A stretch of 64,000 nt of DNA from UBA2334 sp964396895 (GTDB taxonomy: Bacteria; Pseudomonadota; Gammaproteobacteria; Burkholderiales; Burkholderiaceae_C): assembly GCA_964396895.1 (NCBI GenBank), contig CAYNGJ010000003.1, forward strand, positions 62,001 through 126,000. The letters run 5' to 3'. Both the position numbers and the translations under genes were made by a program. Position 1 is the first letter of the stretch. Each line of letters begins with the position of its first letter. Below are positions 16,604 to 25,294 of this stretch, piece by piece. The notes under the pieces were generated by a model. That model searched no databases and was not told where the DNA came from. It saw only the letters and a program-made list of their open reading frames with translations.

Positions 16604-17883
16604 ACACCATTGTTTTATTCGCGGCCCTGTTTTTCTGCATGGCCATTGGCATGCCCATTGCCATCAGCTTGGGGCTCTCCAGCTTGCTGACCATTGTGTT
16701 TTTCTCGCAGGACTCGCTGGCCAGTATGGCCATCAAGATGTTCGAGACCAGCGAGCACTACACGCTCATGTCCATCCCGTTCTTCGTGCTGGCGGGTGTG
16801 CTCATGTCCACGGGCGGTGTGGCCAAGCGCATGGTGCACTTTGCAATTGCAGCAGTGGGCCATTTGCGCGGTGGTCTGGCCATTGCGTCCATTTTGGCGT
16901 GCATGTTGTTTGCGGCAGTGTCGGGCTCCAGCCCCGCGACGGTGGTGGCCATTGGCTCCATCGTCATCGCCGGCATGGTCAAGAACGGCTACCCACAGGA
17001 GTTTGCCGCTGGTGTCATTTGCAACGCAGGCACGCTGGGCATTTTGATTCCACCGTCCATCGTCATGGTGGTATACGCCGCTGTGACAGAGGTGTCGGTG
17101 GGGCGCATGTTCATGGCCGGTGTCATTCCGGGCATTTTGCTGGGCCTGATGCTGATGTTTGCGGTCTGGTGGCGCGCGGGCAAGCTCAAAACGTCGCCCC
17201 CACCCAAGGCCAGCATGCGTGAGGTGCTGGGTGCCCTGCGTGAATCCCTGTGGGGGTTGATGCTGTTGGTCATCATCATGGGCGGCATATACGGTGGCGT
17301 GTTCACGCCCACCGAAGCGGCGGCTGTGTCGGCGGTCTATGCGCTGGTGGTGGCGGTGTTTGTGTACCGCGACCTGAAGTTCAAAGACCTTCCCCATGTG
17401 TTTTTGGAGTCGGGCCGCACCACCGTGATGCTGATGTTCATCGTGGCCAACGCCCTGCTGTTTGCCCACGTGCTGACCACAGAGCGCATTCCGCAGACCA
17501 TTGCCGCGCACATCATGGAAATGGGCATGGAGCCTTGGATGTTCTTGCTGGTGGTCAACGTCATCCTGTTGGTGGCGGGCAACTTCATGGAGCCCACCGG
17601 CATCATCTTGATTCTGGCGCCCATCTTCTTCCCCATTGCCACCGAACTGGGCATTGACCCGATTCACCTGGGCATCATCATGGTGGTGAACATGGAGATT
17701 GGCATGGTGACGCCGCCCGTGGGCTTGAACCTGTTCGTGACCAGCGGTGTGACCGGCATGAGCCTGATGCAGGTGGCGAGGGCCGCGCTGCCCTGGTTGT
17801 CGGTGCTGATGATCTTCTTGGTGATGGTGACCTACATCCCCCAGATCAGCCTGTTCCTGCCCAACCTGATCATGGGTCAGTAA
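16600..17883 (+). CDS. dctM: TRAP transporter large permease DctM
   Basis: This 427-residue polytopic protein has about 12 hydrophobic segments. Diagnostic DctM motifs are GMPIAISLGLSSLL, LMSIPFFVLAGVLMSTGG, AAVSGSSPATVVAIGSI and GTLGILIPPSIVMVVYA. It uses an ion gradient to import the acid delivered by DctP. It overlaps dctQ by 4 nt. A bidirectional terminator lies about 140 bp downstream. Confidence 0.94.
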   Translation: MNTIVLFAALFFCMAIGMPIAISLGLSSLLTIVFFSQDSLASMAIKMFETSEHYTLMSIPFFVLAGVLMSTGGVAKRMVHFAIAAVGHLRGGLAIASILACMLFAAVSGSSPATVVAIGSIVIAGMVKNGYPQEFAAGVICNAGTLGILIPPSIVMVVYAAVTEVSVGRMFMAGVIPGILLGLMLMFAVWWRAGKLKTSPPPKASMREVLGALRESLWGLMLLVIIMGGIYGGVFTPTEAAAVSAVYALVVAVFVYRDLKFKDLPHVFLESGRTTVMLMFIVANALLFAHVLTTERIPQTIAAHIMEMGMEPWMFLLVVNVILLVAGNFMEPTGIILILAPIFFPIATELGIDPIHLGIIMVVNMEIGMVTPPVGLNLFVTSGVTGMSLMQVARAALPWLSVLMIFLVMVTYIPQISLFLPNLIMGQ

Positions 17884-18022
17884 ACCCGGTTGCCTTTCTG
17901 CCCTCCTGCCGTTCTCTTTACCGGCCTTGCGTTGGCCAGCGGGTCAGTCAAAGGCGGGGGGGGCTGGCAGATGTGGCCAAGGTTGCATGCGGGCTCGCCC
18001 CTGCATGACCTTGGGTCATTTA

Positions 18023-18057
18023 AAAAAGCCACTTTTCTTCATGAAAAGTGGCTTTTT
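18023..18057. terminator. Bidirectional intrinsic terminator between dctM and argO
   Basis: A perfect 15-bp stem (AAAAAGCCACTTTTC paired with its complement, 5-nt loop) reads as a terminator on both strands, because each arm ends in a run of A or T. It separates convergent dctM and argO transcription units. Confidence 0.88.
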
Positions 18058-18069
18058 CGCTTTATTAAT

Positions 18070-18089
18070 ATCAATAGTTTGCTATTGAT
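18070..18089. repeat. Short inverted repeat ATCAATAG/CTATTGAT
   Basis: A perfect 8-bp inverted repeat with a 4-nt loop lies in an AT-rich patch downstream of argO. Its AGTTTGCTATT string matches the end box of the 53-bp repeat family (copies 1 and 2), so it may be a truncated copy. The surrounding 228-bp spacer (17884-18111) holds only this and the terminator. Confidence 0.45.
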
Positions 18090-18111
18090 GTGGTGAGGTG
18101 GATGGGCGTGC

Positions 18112-18765
18112 TTAAAACAAGCTGGCCAGCAAGAACACGGCGGTGCCGCCCATCATCAGTGCCACCAGTCCGTCCAGCCAGCGCCACAGCAGGGCTGAGT
18201 TCAGGCGGCGGCCCAGCCACAGCACGGCCACGCCCAAGCCCAAAAACCACACCACCGAGCCCAGTGCTGCGCCCAGCCCAAACACCCGGCTGCCCGGCGT
18301 GCCGTAGGCCAGCGAGGCCGTGCCAATCAGCACAGCGGTGTCCAGCCAGGCGTGGGGGTTGAGCCACGAAAACGCCAGGGCGGATGCGGCGGCCTGGCGG
18401 CGGCTCACGGGGGCCTCGGGTGTGGCTGTGGGCTCATCGGCCAGCGCGGTTCTGGCGGGCGGGTTCAGGCAGCGGCGTGCGGCGCTCCAGCCGTACCACA
18501 GCAAGAACAGCACACCAGCCCCCACCATGGCCCCCTGCAGCTTGTCTGACAGACCACCCAACTGCGCCAGGCCCAAGACACCCAAGGCAATCAGCATCAC
18601 ATCGGCCACGATGCAAATGCCCACCGTCAGCCACACATGTTGGCGCAGCAAGCCGGCACGTATGACGTGCACGTTTTGCGGGCCAATGGCCATGATGAGC
18701 GACAGGCTCAGCGCCATGCCGGCTTGGAATACGGGGTTGAACAGGGGAAGGGTGGCGGCATTCAT
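18112..18765 (-). CDS. argO: LysE/ArgO-family amino-acid exporter
   Basis: This 217-residue membrane protein has six hydrophobic segments. The LysE/ArgO signature LSLIMAIGPQNVHVIRAGL is near the N-terminus, with ALAFSWLNPHAWLDTAVLIG in the second half. It exports basic amino acids, arginine or lysine, including toxic analogues. The ATG at 18765 is chosen over an upstream TTG. It is divergent from an ArgP-type regulator, the classical arrangement in which ArgP activates argO. Confidence 0.88.
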   Translation of the reverse strand: MNAATLPLFNPVFQAGMALSLSLIMAIGPQNVHVIRAGLLRQHVWLTVGICIVADVMLIALGVLGLAQLGGLSDKLQGAMVGAGVLFLLWYGWSAARRCLNPPARTALADEPTATPEAPVSRRQAAASALAFSWLNPHAWLDTAVLIGTASLAYGTPGSRVFGLGAALGSVVWFLGLGVAVLWLGRRLNSALLWRWLDGLVALMMGGTAVFLLASLF

Positions 18766-18905
18766 GGTGGGCTCGGTGTCAGGTCTCAAGGCAATGTGCT
18801 TGCGTCCAGCCAGTGTGGCACCGTTTGACGTGAATTAAACTGAGTTCAATAAAAGTCGATTCACTCAATTTAAAATCAATTCAAGGCGTTTGCGTCAACC
18901 CACCC
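18766..18905. promoter_or_regulatory. argO/argP divergent promoter region
   Basis: This 140-bp spacer is markedly AT-rich in its argP-proximal half (about 18833-18885), unlike flanking coding DNA. It must contain both promoters and the ArgP binding site. I cannot define the operator exactly. Confidence 0.55.
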
Positions 18906-19838
18906 ATGCTCGATACCCGTCAACTCGAAGCCTTGGCCGCCGTGGTGGACCAAGGCAGCTTTCAAGCGGCGGCCCAGCAGCTCAACCTCACGCTGTCGGC
19001 CGTTTCTTTGCGCATCAAGTCCCTGGAGGCATTTCTGGGCCAGCGGGTGCTGGTGCGGGGCAAGGCCGTGCGCGCCACCGCCGCCGGGCAAGCGCTGCTG
19101 ACTCATGTGCGCCAACTGCGGATGATGGAGGCCGATGTGCTCAACACCCTGCGCGGTGGTGGCCTGCCAGGCACCGGGGCGGGGCCAGCGTGGCAGACCC
19201 TGAGCGTGGCCATCAATGCCGACTCCATGGCCAGCTGGTTTTTGCCCGGTGTGGCGCAGGTGCTGGCGCAACGGCACTTGCTGCTGGACATCGTGCTGGA
19301 CGATCAGGATCACACGCACGATGCCCTCAAAAGTGGCGATGTGCTGGGTTGCGTGACGGCGCTGGCCAGCCCACTGCGCGGTTGTGTGGCCGAGCCGTTG
19401 GGCGCCATGCGCTACCGCTGTGTGGGCTCGGTGGACTTGCTGGCGCGGCTGCGTTCGCCGGGGGGCAGTGTGTCGGTTCACGAGTTGCTGGCCACGCCCG
19501 CCATCATTTTTAACCGCAAGGATGCCTTGCAAGACGCTTTTTTGGCCCGCCATTTTGGCCTGCGCCAACCGGCTTACCCCCGCCACTTTGCCCCGGCGGT
19601 GGACGGCTTTGAAAAGGCCATTGAACTCGGCTTGGGCTGGGGCATGGTGCCCGACCAGCACCTGCAGCAGCGCCAGCTGGAGCCCGGGCGTGTGCCGCTG
19701 GAGGAGTTGGTGCCCGGGGCCGCCATCGACGTGGCCCTGTATTGGCAGCATTGGGAGCGGGAGGCGCCCTCTGCCCAGTTGTTGACCGACGCAGTCAAGG
19801 CCGCCGCGGCCCGCTGGCTGTTGCCACCCATCGCGTGA
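18906..19838 (+). CDS. argP: ArgP-type LysR regulator
   Basis: This 310-residue LysR protein has the HTH MLDTRQLEALAAVVDQGSFQ...QLNLTLSAVSLRIKSLE at the N-terminus, which matches the ArgP/IciA branch. The effector domain carries SVAINADSMASWFLP, a segment typical of ArgP, and later GLGWGMVPDQ. ArgP senses arginine or lysine and controls the divergent exporter argO. Start by ATG and by the conserved HTH position; no clear ribosome site. Confidence 0.9.
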   Translation: MLDTRQLEALAAVVDQGSFQAAAQQLNLTLSAVSLRIKSLEAFLGQRVLVRGKAVRATAAGQALLTHVRQLRMMEADVLNTLRGGGLPGTGAGPAWQTLSVAINADSMASWFLPGVAQVLAQRHLLLDIVLDDQDHTHDALKSGDVLGCVTALASPLRGCVAEPLGAMRYRCVGSVDLLARLRSPGGSVSVHELLATPAIIFNRKDALQDAFLARHFGLRQPAYPRHFAPAVDGFEKAIELGLGWGMVPDQHLQQRQLEPGRVPLEELVPGAAIDVALYWQHWEREAPSAQLLTDAVKAAAARWLLPPIA

Positions 19839-19849
19839 GCTGTGCAACG

Positions 19850-19877
19850 CCTGCCCTCAGGCGTGAGCGAGGGCAGG
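19850..19877. terminator. GC-rich hairpin between convergent argP and psiF-like gene
   Basis: CCTGCCCTC and GAGGGCAGG pair perfectly (9 bp, 10-nt loop) between the two converging stops. No T-run follows on the plus strand, so it may stall or stabilise transcripts rather than act as a strong intrinsic terminator. Confidence 0.5.
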
Positions 19878-19895
19878 GGGGCTTTGGTCGCTCGG

Positions 19896-20201
19896 TCAGC
19901 CTTTGAGGCAGCTGCTCATGAAGGCTTTGCGCTCATCGCCTTTGAGGGCTTTGGTTTTGGCATCCGCATTGCAGGTTTTCATTCTGTTTTGCTGGGCGGT
20001 TTTGCCATCGGCCGGTTCGGCCTTGGCGCTGAGGCAGGTTTTCATGAAGGCCTTGCGCTCGTCCCCTGCCAGGTTTTGGGTCTTGGCGTCGGCGTTGCAG
20101 GTCTTCATTTTGTTTTGCTGGGGCGTGGGCGCGTCGGCGGCGAACACGGGGCTGGCGAGCAGGCCCAGGCCCAAAGTCAAGGCGATGGCAATGGTTTTCA
20201 T
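19896..20201 (-). CDS. PsiF-repeat periplasmic protein
   Basis: This 101-residue protein has a clear Sec signal peptide (MKTIAIALTLGLGLLASPVFA, cleavage after AFA/A near 21). Two copies of the PsiF repeat follow, each QQN[KR]MKTCNADAKT... then GDERKAFM[KS][TS]CL, carrying two cysteines per repeat. PsiF in E. coli is a phosphate-starvation-inducible protein of unknown role. The start is supported by GAGGG upstream. It is divergent from argS. Confidence 0.88.
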   Translation of the reverse strand: MKTIAIALTLGLGLLASPVFAADAPTPQQNKMKTCNADAKTQNLAGDERKAFMKTCLSAKAEPADGKTAQQNRMKTCNADAKTKALKGDERKAFMSSCLKG

Positions 20202-20271
20202 GGGTGGAATCCCTCGGTGAAAGTGGTGTGACATTGGGCCGTCTGCCCAACACCACATTGTGGTCATGGCA

Positions 20272-20294
20272 GTGCCGCACCGCGCGTGCGGCAC
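20272..20294. repeat. 9-bp inverted repeat in psiF-argS spacer
   Basis: GTGCCGCAC and GTGCGGCAC form a perfect stem around CGCGC in the 207-bp divergent spacer. It may be an operator or an RNA hairpin in one leader; nothing further can be read. The rest of the spacer holds no gene. Confidence 0.45.
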
Positions 20295-20408
20295 CCAAAA
20301 ATAACGCCCCAAGGCGTGGTCCGATGCAATCCCGCCACGCCTGTGTGCGGGATGTGGTGGTGTGCGTCATTCGGGCGGTCTGGTGGGCGGGGCACCTAAA
20401 ATCGGTCC

Positions 20409-22106
20409 ATGCTCAACATCAAACAAGAACTGTTGGCCGCTTTGGCGGCCGAACTGGAAAAGCTCACCCCCGGTGCGGGTGAGATGGCCATTTTTGAAAC
20501 CCCCAAGGTGGCCGCCCATGGCGACTTTGCCTTCACCGCAGCCATGCGCCTGGCCAAACCACTGGGTCAGAACCCCCGCCAAGTGGCCGATTCGTTGTGC
20601 GCCGTGTTGCGCACCGTGCCCGTGTTTGACCAGTGGGTGGACGCGCTGGAAATTGCCGGCCCCGGCTTCATCAACATCCGCCTGAAGGCCGCAGCCAAGC
20701 AGGCCGTGGTCCGTGAAGTGCTGGGCCAGGGCGCGAATTTCGGCCAGCGGCCGGCGCGCCACGAGCGGGTGCTGGTGGAATTTGTGTCGGCCAACCCCAC
20801 CGGCCCCTTGCACGTGGGCCATGGCCGCCAAGCGGCGTTGGGCGACGCCATTTGCAACCTGCTGGCCACCCAGGGGTGGCAGGTGCACCGCGAGTTCTAT
20901 TACAACGACGCGGGCGTGCAGATCCAGACCCTGGCCAAAAGCACCCAGTTGCGGGCCCAGGGGGCCAAGCCCGGGGATGACTGCTGGCCCACCGATCCGG
21001 ACAACCCGGCCAGCAAAGCCTTCTACAACGGCGACTACATCGCCGACATCGCCACCGATTTCCTGGCCCGCCAGACCGTCAAGGCCGATGACCGCGAATT
21101 CACCGCCAGTGGCGATGCCCAGGACACGGACAGCATTCGCCAGTTTGCCGTGGCCTACCTGCGCCATGAGCAGGACCTGGACCTGAAAGCCTTTGCCGTC
21201 CGCTTCGACCATTACTACCTGGAGTCCAGCCTCTACACCAGTGGGCGCGTGGCGCAGACGGTGCAAAAGCTGGTGGACGCCGGCCACACCTACGAGCAGG
21301 ACGGCGCGCTGTGGCTCAAAAGCACCGACTACGGCGACGACAAAGACCGTGTCATGCGCAAGCAAGACGGCAGCTACACCTACTTCGTGCCCGACGTGGC
21401 CTACCACATCGCCAAGTGGGAGCGGGGCTTCACCAAGGTCATCAACATCCAGGGCATGGACCACCACGGCACCATTGCCCGCGTGCGGGCCGGCCTGCAA
21501 GCCGCCAACGTGGGCATTCCTCAGGGTTACCCCGACTATGTGCTGCACACCATGGTGCGGGTGGTGCGCGGTGGCGAGGAGGTGAAAATCTCCAAGCGCG
21601 CCGGCAGTTACGTCACGTTGCGCGACCTCATCGAGTGGACCAGCAAAGACGCCGTGCGTTTCTTTCTGCTCAGTCGCAAGCCCGACACGGAGTACACCTT
21701 CGACGTGGACCTGGCCGTGCAGCAAAACAACGACAACCCGGTGTACTACGTGCAGTACGCCCACGCCCGCATCTGCTCGGTGCTCACGGCCTGGGGGGGT
21801 GATGAAGCCCGCCTGCCCGAGGCCGACCTTGCCCCGCTGGAGAGTCCGCAGGCAGCAGCACTCATGCTCAAACTCGCCCAGTACCCGGGCATGTTGACCG
21901 CCGCCGCGCAGGACAACGCGCCGCACGACATCACCTTCTACCTGCGTGAGCTGGCCGCCTGCTACCACAGCTACTACGATGCCGAACGCATCCTGGTGGA
22001 CGACGAAGTGGTCAAACTCGCCCGCCTGGCGCTGGTCGCCGCCACCGCCCAGGTGCTGGCCAACGGCTTGGCCGTGCTGGGTGTGAGCGCCCCACGCAAG
22101 ATGTAA
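20409..22106 (+). CDS. argS: Arginyl-tRNA synthetase
   Basis: This 565-residue class I synthetase shows, in order: the N-terminal Add-1 domain and SANPTGPLHVGHGRQAALGD with the HIGH-type signature HVGHG (135-139). The catalytic domain has the TYFVPDVAYHIAKWERGF and INIQGMDHHGTIARVRAG segments. VKISKRAGSYVTLRDL stands in for KMSKS, as is common in ArgRS. A C-terminal DALR anticodon-binding domain ends ...LGVSAPRKM. It charges tRNA-Arg. No Shine-Dalgarno is obvious; a -10-like TAAAAT lies close upstream. Confidence 0.96.
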   Translation: MLNIKQELLAALAAELEKLTPGAGEMAIFETPKVAAHGDFAFTAAMRLAKPLGQNPRQVADSLCAVLRTVPVFDQWVDALEIAGPGFINIRLKAAAKQAVVREVLGQGANFGQRPARHERVLVEFVSANPTGPLHVGHGRQAALGDAICNLLATQGWQVHREFYYNDAGVQIQTLAKSTQLRAQGAKPGDDCWPTDPDNPASKAFYNGDYIADIATDFLARQTVKADDREFTASGDAQDTDSIRQFAVAYLRHEQDLDLKAFAVRFDHYYLESSLYTSGRVAQTVQKLVDAGHTYEQDGALWLKSTDYGDDKDRVMRKQDGSYTYFVPDVAYHIAKWERGFTKVINIQGMDHHGTIARVRAGLQAANVGIPQGYPDYVLHTMVRVVRGGEEVKISKRAGSYVTLRDLIEWTSKDAVRFFLLSRKPDTEYTFDVDLAVQQNNDNPVYYVQYAHARICSVLTAWGGDEARLPEADLAPLESPQAAALMLKLAQYPGMLTAAAQDNAPHDITFYLRELAACYHSYYDAERILVDDEVVKLARLALVAATAQVLANGLAVLGVSAPRKM

Positions 22107-22145
22107 CCTTCACGGCCCCCACTCAGGCCTCATCAGGATTGACCA

Positions 22146-22949
22146 ATGAACCATTGCGGCACATTTCTCCCCCATGCGCACCCGGGTGCCACGCTACCGC
22201 AGCCCATGCCTACTCGGTCGCGCGCTGCCAGGGCCTGGGCGCCACAGCGTGGTGGCACCCTGTTGGGGTTCATCATCGGTGTGTTGGTGGGACTGGCCGG
22301 TGCCTTGGCGGTGGCGGTTTACGTCACCAAGGTGCCCGTGCCCTTTGTGGATCGGGTCATTTCGCGCAAAGCCGCCGATGACGCCGCCGAGGCCGAGCGC
22401 AACAAAAACTGGGACCCCAACGCCACGCTGAACGGCAAACCCGCCAAACCCGCCGCCGAAGCCGTCCCCGCACCTGCCGCCGCGCCCGCACCAGTGGCCA
22501 CGCCCGAGCCCGCCGAACCGGCCAAAAAAGTGGCCGCCCCCACGCCGGCAGCGGGCGAGGGCAACAGCGCGACGGACCCCGCGCCCAAAGGCAAAACCTA
22601 CTCTTCAGATCCGCTGGGGGACCTCGCGCAAAGCAAGGCCCAGGGCAAAACCTTCAGCACCACCCCTCGGCCCGCCAATGAGCCAGGCGCCGCCACAGGG
22701 GCTTCCACCGAGCCTTTCCTTTTCTTTGTGCAGGTGGGTGCTTTTCGCACACCCGAAGATGCCCAGGCCCAGCGGGCCAAGCTGGTGTTGATGGGGTTGG
22801 ATGCCAAGATTTCCGAGCGCGAGCAGTCCGGGCGCACCGTGTACCGCGTGCGGCTGGGGCCTTACGAGCGTCAGGGGGACGCCGAAAAAATGCGTGACAA
22901 CCTGGAGCCCAACGGGTTTGAGGCCGCGCTGGTGCGGGTGCAGCGCTGA
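22146..22949 (+). CDS. SPOR-domain (FtsN-like) membrane protein
   Basis: This 267-residue bitopic protein has a cytoplasmic basic N-terminus and one TM helix at about 38-61 (TLLGFIIGVLVGLAGALAVAVYV). A long Ala/Pro-rich periplasmic linker follows. The C-terminal SPOR domain (about 190-265) reads FFVQVGAFRTPEDAQAQRAKL...RVRLGPYERQGDAEKMRDNL. SPOR domains bind denuded septal glycan, so a role in division like FtsN is likely. It lies between argS and dsbA, a common betaproteobacterial order. Confidence 0.88.
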   Translation: MNHCGTFLPHAHPGATLPQPMPTRSRAARAWAPQRGGTLLGFIIGVLVGLAGALAVAVYVTKVPVPFVDRVISRKAADDAAEAERNKNWDPNATLNGKPAKPAAEAVPAPAAAPAPVATPEPAEPAKKVAAPTPAAGEGNSATDPAPKGKTYSSDPLGDLAQSKAQGKTFSTTPRPANEPGAATGASTEPFLFFVQVGAFRTPEDAQAQRAKLVLMGLDAKISEREQSGRTVYRVRLGPYERQGDAEKMRDNLEPNGFEAALVRVQR

Positions 22950-23022
22950 GCGTGCGGCGCTGGCCGGAACTATTCGTGTTTCCCCCCACACTCACACACA
23001 TTCTCAACAGGAGTGAATCGAT

Positions 23023-23682
23023 ATGCGTCGTCGTGAATTTGCCCGCCGTGCGTTGCTGACATCCGCAGCCGCTGGCCTCGTGGTCCCCGTGCTTCAGTCC
23101 CCTGCGGTGGCCCAGTCGGCGGCCCCCAAAGAAGGCGTGGACTACTACAAACTGTCCAGCCCGGCGCCGGTGGACACACCCGCAGGCAAGGTCGAGGTGG
23201 TGGAGTTCTTTTGGTACAACTGCCCGCACTGCCACAAGTTTGAGCCGCAGTTCGAGGCCTGGGCCAAAAAAGCGCCTGCCCACGTGGTGGTGCGTCGCGT
23301 GCCAGTGGCCTTCCGTGCCGACAGCGTCCCACAGCAGCGGCTGTACTACACGCTGGAAGCCATGGGCAAGGTGGAAGAACTGCACGGCAAGGTGTTCAAC
23401 GCCGTGCACGGTGAAAAGCAGCGCCTGAACACCCAGGAAGAAATCGTGGCCTGGGTGACCAAGCAGGGCGTGGACAAAACCAAGTTCCTGGAGTTTTTCA
23501 ATTCCTTCGGCGTGGTGGGCAAGGCCAAGCGCGCCACCCAGCTGACCGAGGGTTACCAGGTGGACGGCGTGCCAGCGCTGGGCGTGGCGGGGCGTTACTT
23601 CACGTCCGGTCCGTTGGCCAAGTCCATGGAGCGTGCCCTGATGGTGGTGGACCACCTGGTGGAAGTCAGCCGCAAGGGCTGA
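23023..23682 (+). CDS. dsbA: Thiol:disulfide interchange protein DsbA/DsbL type
   Basis: This 219-residue periplasmic thioredoxin-fold protein has an arginine-rich signal sequence (MRRREFARRALLTSAAAG) that may use Tat or Sec. The active site is FFWYNCPHCHKFEP with Cys67 and Cys70, and the cis-proline loop is VPALGV. It introduces disulfides into exported proteins. Clients in this window could include the Cys-rich pseudopilins and PsiF-like protein. An AGGAG ribosome site lies 9 nt upstream. A terminator follows. Confidence 0.93.
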   Translation: MRRREFARRALLTSAAAGLVVPVLQSPAVAQSAAPKEGVDYYKLSSPAPVDTPAGKVEVVEFFWYNCPHCHKFEPQFEAWAKKAPAHVVVRRVPVAFRADSVPQQRLYYTLEAMGKVEELHGKVFNAVHGEKQRLNTQEEIVAWVTKQGVDKTKFLEFFNSFGVVGKAKRATQLTEGYQVDGVPALGVAGRYFTSGPLAKSMERALMVVDHLVEVSRKG

Positions 23683-23747
23683 CGCGCTCTGCCTCCACCG
23701 TTCAGTGGCCCGCTGGTGTGGGCTTACTGCGGCCGCTTGGTTGGACG

Positions 23748-23773
23748 CAAACCCGCTGATGGCGGGTTTTTTT
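23748..23773 (+). terminator. Intrinsic terminator after dsbA
   Basis: ACCCGC and GCGGGT form a 6-bp stem with a 5-nt loop followed by seven T. It lies 65 nt after the dsbA stop and isolates it from lptA-lptB-rpoN. Confidence 0.85.
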
Positions 23774-23865
23774 GCGCCTGCTGCGCCGGACGACGCCCGG
23801 TGCACGCCCGAGCGCGGTGCTGGCGATGGCTCGCCGCTACAATCAAAAGCAAATAGTGTGCCCTC

Positions 23866-24549
23866 ATGAAATCTCCTGCCCGATCTCCCTTTCCGCTGCC
23901 CCTGATTGCTGTCCGTCCAGCGTGGTGTGCGCGTGCGCGCCGTGGGGTGCTGGTGGGCTGCCTGCTGGCGTTGGGTGGGCTGGGTGCCGCCCAGGCTGAG
24001 CGCGCTGACCGCGACAAGCCCATGAATGCCGAGGCCGATGCCCTGCGCTATGACGATGGCAAGCAGATCAGTGTGTTCACGGGCAACGTGGTCATCACCA
24101 AGGGCACCATCGTCATTCGCGGTGACCGGGTCGAGGTGCGACAGGACGCCCAGGGCAACCAGTTTGGCCAAGTGCTCGGTTCGCCGGCCGCACAGGCGTT
24201 TTTCCGGCAAAAGCGGGACGGTGTGGACGAGTACATCGAGGGGGTGGCCGACCGCATCGATTACAACGGCCAAGCCGACAACGTCAAGTTCCAGGGACGG
24301 GCGGTGTTGCGCCGGTACCGGGGCACCGCGCTGAGTGATGAGACCGCGGGCAGCCTCATCGTGTACGACAACCTGGCCGAAACCTTTTCGGTGGACGGTG
24401 GCACAGCCAACCGCACCGCCGCCAACCCCTCTGGGCGTGTGCGTGCCATGTTGACGCCCACCCCCAAGGACGGCGTGGCCCCAGCGCCTGCGCCGACAGC
24501 CGCTCCAGTGCTGCGCAACAGCCCGCGCATGGAGGGGGTTGGTCGGTGA
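23866..24549 (+). CDS. lptA: LptA, periplasmic lipopolysaccharide transport protein
   Basis: This 227-residue protein has a signal sequence ending near AAQAE (about 45) and the LptA/OstA beta-jellyroll pattern: NAEADALRYDDGKQISVFTGNVVITKGT...IRGDRVEVRQD and later VADRIDYNGQADNVKFQGRAVLRR. It bridges LPS from the inner-membrane LptBFGC complex to LptDE. Its stop overlaps the lptB start (GTGA). The signal region is longer than usual, with a proline- and arginine-rich n-region. lptC and kdsC are not upstream here. Confidence 0.92.
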   Translation: MKSPARSPFPLPLIAVRPAWCARARRGVLVGCLLALGGLGAAQAERADRDKPMNAEADALRYDDGKQISVFTGNVVITKGTIVIRGDRVEVRQDAQGNQFGQVLGSPAAQAFFRQKRDGVDEYIEGVADRIDYNGQADNVKFQGRAVLRRYRGTALSDETAGSLIVYDNLAETFSVDGGTANRTAANPSGRVRAMLTPTPKDGVAPAPAPTAAPVLRNSPRMEGVGR

Positions 24550-25292
24550 GTGTCGTTCGCCTGGAGGCCAAGCACCTCAAAAAATCCTACGGCAGCCGCA
24601 AGGTGGTCAAGGACGTGTCGCTCGCGGTGGAAAAAGGTGAGGTGGTGGGTCTGCTGGGCCCCAATGGCGCAGGTAAAACCACTTCTTTTTACATGATCGT
24701 GGGCTTGGTGCGAGCCGACGAGGGGCAGATTCTGCTGGATGGTCAGACCATTGAGCACCAGCCCATTCACCGCCGTGCGCGCCTGGGCCTGGGTTATCTG
24801 CCGCAGGAAGCGTCCATTTTTCGCAAGCTCAACGTGGAAGACAACATCCGTGCGGTACTGGAGCTGCAGCAGGATGCGCAGGGCAAGCCGCTGGCACGCC
24901 CGCTGATCGAGCAACGGCTGGATGCCCTGTTGAATGAGCTGCGCGTGGACCACCTGCGCAAATCACCCGCACCCGCTTTGTCCGGCGGCGAGCGCCGCCG
25001 GGTGGAAATTGCCCGGGCGCTGGCCACCGACCCACGTTTCATCCTGCTGGACGAGCCGTTTGCGGGCATTGACCCCATCGCGGTCATCGAGATCCAGCGC
25101 ATCATCGGCTTCCTGAAGGCGCGTGGCATCGGGGTGCTGATCACCGACCACAACGTGCGCGAAACCCTGGGCATTTGCGACCACGCCTACATCATCAATG
25201 AGGGCACGGTGCTGGCGCAGGGCACACCGGCAGACATCGTGGACAACGCCGATGTTCGGCGGGTGTACCTCGGCGAACATTTCCGGATGTGA
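24546..25292 (+). CDS. lptB: LptB, LPS export ABC ATPase
   Basis: This 248-residue ATPase starts GTG overlapping lptA. Walker A is GPNGAGKT (about 38-45), the Q-loop segment is GYLPQEASIFRKL, the ABC signature is LSGGERRR and Walker B is FILLDEPFAGIDP with D-loop and the switch His in ITDHNVRET. It powers extraction of LPS with LptF/LptG. The stop overlaps a GTG 6 nt before the rpoN ATG, so lptA-lptB-rpoN is one coupled operon. Confidence 0.96.
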   Translation: MSVVRLEAKHLKKSYGSRKVVKDVSLAVEKGEVVGLLGPNGAGKTTSFYMIVGLVRADEGQILLDGQTIEHQPIHRRARLGLGYLPQEASIFRKLNVEDNIRAVLELQQDAQGKPLARPLIEQRLDALLNELRVDHLRKSPAPALSGGERRRVEIARALATDPRFILLDEPFAGIDPIAVIEIQRIIGFLKARGIGVLITDHNVRETLGICDHAYIINEGTVLAQGTPADIVDNADVRRVYLGEHFRM

Positions 25293-25294
25293 GC

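Noticed and set aside
20367..21968. 533-codon frame antisense to argS
   Set aside because: Shadow of a high-GC gene; argS on the other strand is unmistakable.
22654..24273. 539-codon minus-strand frame across dsbA and lptA
   Set aside because: No motif and no start signal; explained by GC-driven lack of stops.
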